A DNA stretch of 64,000 nucleotides from Jannaschia sp. M317 (lineage in GTDB: Bacteria; Pseudomonadota; Alphaproteobacteria; Rhodobacterales; Rhodobacteraceae), in contig NZ_CP081155.1 in the NCBI RefSeq assembly GCF_025141175.1, positions 2,013,001 through 2,077,000 of the forward strand. Reading direction: 5' to 3'. The notes beneath the pieces were generated by a model that worked only from the letters and a program-made list of their open reading frames with translations, was not told the DNA's origin and searched no databases. Made by a program: the position numbers and the translations under genes. Below are positions 63,185-64,000 of the stretch, in pieces. Every line of letters begins with the position of its first letter. The first letter of the stretch is position 1.

Positions 63185-64000
63185 ATGACAAGTTCCACCC
63201 ATCCCGTCCTGCCGTTGCGCGATATCGTGGTGTTCCCGCACATGATCGTCCCGCTGTTCGTCGGTCGGGAAAAATCGGTCCGGGCCCTCGAAGAGGTCAT
63301 GGGCGATGACAAGCAGATCCTGCTGTCGAGCCAGATGGACCCCGCCGTCGATGAACCCGAAGCGGAGGGCATTTACCGCGTGGGCGTGCTGGCCAACGTG
63401 CTGCAATTGCTGAAACTGCCCGATGGCACCGTCAAGGTCCTGGTCGAGGGGCGCAAGCGCGTGCAGATCACCGGGTTCGTCGAAAACTTTGAGTATTTCG
63501 AAGCCTCTGCCGAGATCCTGCCAGAGGAACGCGGCGACGAGGCGACCATCGAAGCGCTGATGAAATCCGTCGCAGACGAGTTCCAGCGCTACGCCAAGGT
63601 CAAAAAGAACATCCCCGAAGAGGCGATGGGAACCGTCGCCGAGGCCCATGACCCGGCCAAGCTGGTCGATCTGGTGTCCGGCCACCTGGGCATCGAGGTC
63701 GCGCAGAAGCAGGAGCTTCTGGAGATGCTGACCGTGTCCGATCGGCTGGAAAAGGTGTTCGGCATGATGCAGGGCGAGATGTCCGTCCTGCAGGTAGAGA
63801 AGCGCATCAAGTCGCGCGTCAAGTCGCAGATGGAAAAGACGCAGCGCGAATATTACCTGAATGAGCAGATGAAGGCCATTCAGAAGGAGCTGGGCGACGG
63901 CGAGGATGGCGAAGGCGAAGTGGCCGAGCTGGAAAAGCGCATCGCCGAGACGAAGCTGTCGAAAGAGGCCCGCGACAAGGCCGAAGGCGAGCTGAAGAAG
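63185..64000 (+). CDS. lon: ATP-dependent protease Lon (5' part)
   Basis: Lon degrades misfolded and regulatory proteins. The visible 272 residues are the N-terminal substrate-recognition domain: HPVLPLRDIVVFPHMIVPLFVGR, LLKLPDGTVKVLVEG and KSQMEKTQREYYLNEQMKAIQKEL, which leads into the coiled coil before the AAA+ domain. The gene runs out of the window. AAGGAAAG precedes ATG 63185. Confidence 0.96.
   Translation, partial: MTSSTHPVLPLRDIVVFPHMIVPLFVGREKSVRALEEVMGDDKQILLSSQMDPAVDEPEAEGIYRVGVLANVLQLLKLPDGTVKVLVEGRKRVQITGFVENFEYFEASAEILPEERGDEATIEALMKSVADEFQRYAKVKKNIPEEAMGTVAEAHDPAKLVDLVSGHLGIEVAQKQELLEMLTVSDRLEKVFGMMQGEMSVLQVEKRIKSRVKSQMEKTQREYYLNEQMKAIQKELGDGEDGEGEVAELEKRIAETKLSKEARDKAEGELKK

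Overview
This window reads as a chromosomal segment of a high-GC alphaproteobacterium of the family Rhodobacteraceae (Roseobacter group). The evidence is the lineage-typical gene set (DUF1476/zeta ATPase inhibitor beside purC, a B12-dependent corrinoid protein with DUF1638, an RNase E with a large insert in its S1 domain, a DctBD-DctPQM TRAP system, DUF1330, DUF455 and DUF924 proteins) and two LexA boxes of the alphaproteobacterial form GTTC-N7-GTTC. I cannot name the genus. The genes are mostly housekeeping. No integrase, transposase, phage gene, CRISPR array, rRNA or tRNA was recognised.

Layout. 1-4.65 kb is a leftward run: purL (cut by the left edge), a small periplasmic protein, DUF1638, YbjQ, a small membrane protein, a glutathione transferase and a corrinoid (B12) protein. 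4.8-5.9 kb is a rightward radical SAM gene with a LexA box. 5.9-8.3 kb is leftward: an EEP-family phosphatase, a homocysteine S-methyltransferase and the zeta-type ATPase inhibitor. 8.4-12 kb is the purine block purC-purS-(unknown-alcohol dehydrogenase)-purQ. 12-15.2 kb is a first DctB/DctD pair. 15.2-22.3 kb holds a sulfotransferase, rne, a BepA-like protease and an aminotransferase. 22.3-31.7 kb is mainly cell envelope: amidase, PBP1A, prfB, glycosyltransferase, bactofilin, M23 peptidase and DUF455. 31.7-43 kb holds bcp, a large AsmA-like protein, queA, two MFS transporters, lpd and small genes. 43-46 kb is uvrA with its LexA box. 46-49 kb is an RTX calcium-binding protein and a cytochrome P450. 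49.2-55.5 kb is a second DctB/DctD pair followed by dctPQM. 55.6-64 kb carries tpiA, glpQ-type GDPD, an IscA-type protein, MscS, a SufT-like DUF59 protein, tgt, an ATP-grasp protein and the 5' part of lon.

How the genes work together. PurL, PurS and PurQ are the three subunits of formylglycinamidine synthase, and PurC acts later in the same pathway. QueA and Tgt both act in queuosine tRNA modification. The amidase, PBP1A, M23 peptidase and bactofilin serve the cell wall. The corrinoid protein and the stand-alone homocysteine methyltransferase look like separated modules of a B12-dependent methionine synthase. The DctBD pair at 49-52 kb very likely controls the adjacent C4-dicarboxylate TRAP transporter through a tandem TGTGCGG-palindrome operator.

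Most worth a second look: (1) a LexA box in front of the PA0069-type radical SAM gene; (2) a 16-base motif (TTTTCACRTTTTGGGG) present as a pair exactly 32 bases apart at two unrelated loci, before purQ and before an MFS gene; (3) two DctD-like regulators without the sigma-54 GAFTGA loop, one also lacking the Walker A lysine; (4) the split methionine synthase modules; (5) the repeated Arg-Ser blocks in the long disordered parts of RNase E.
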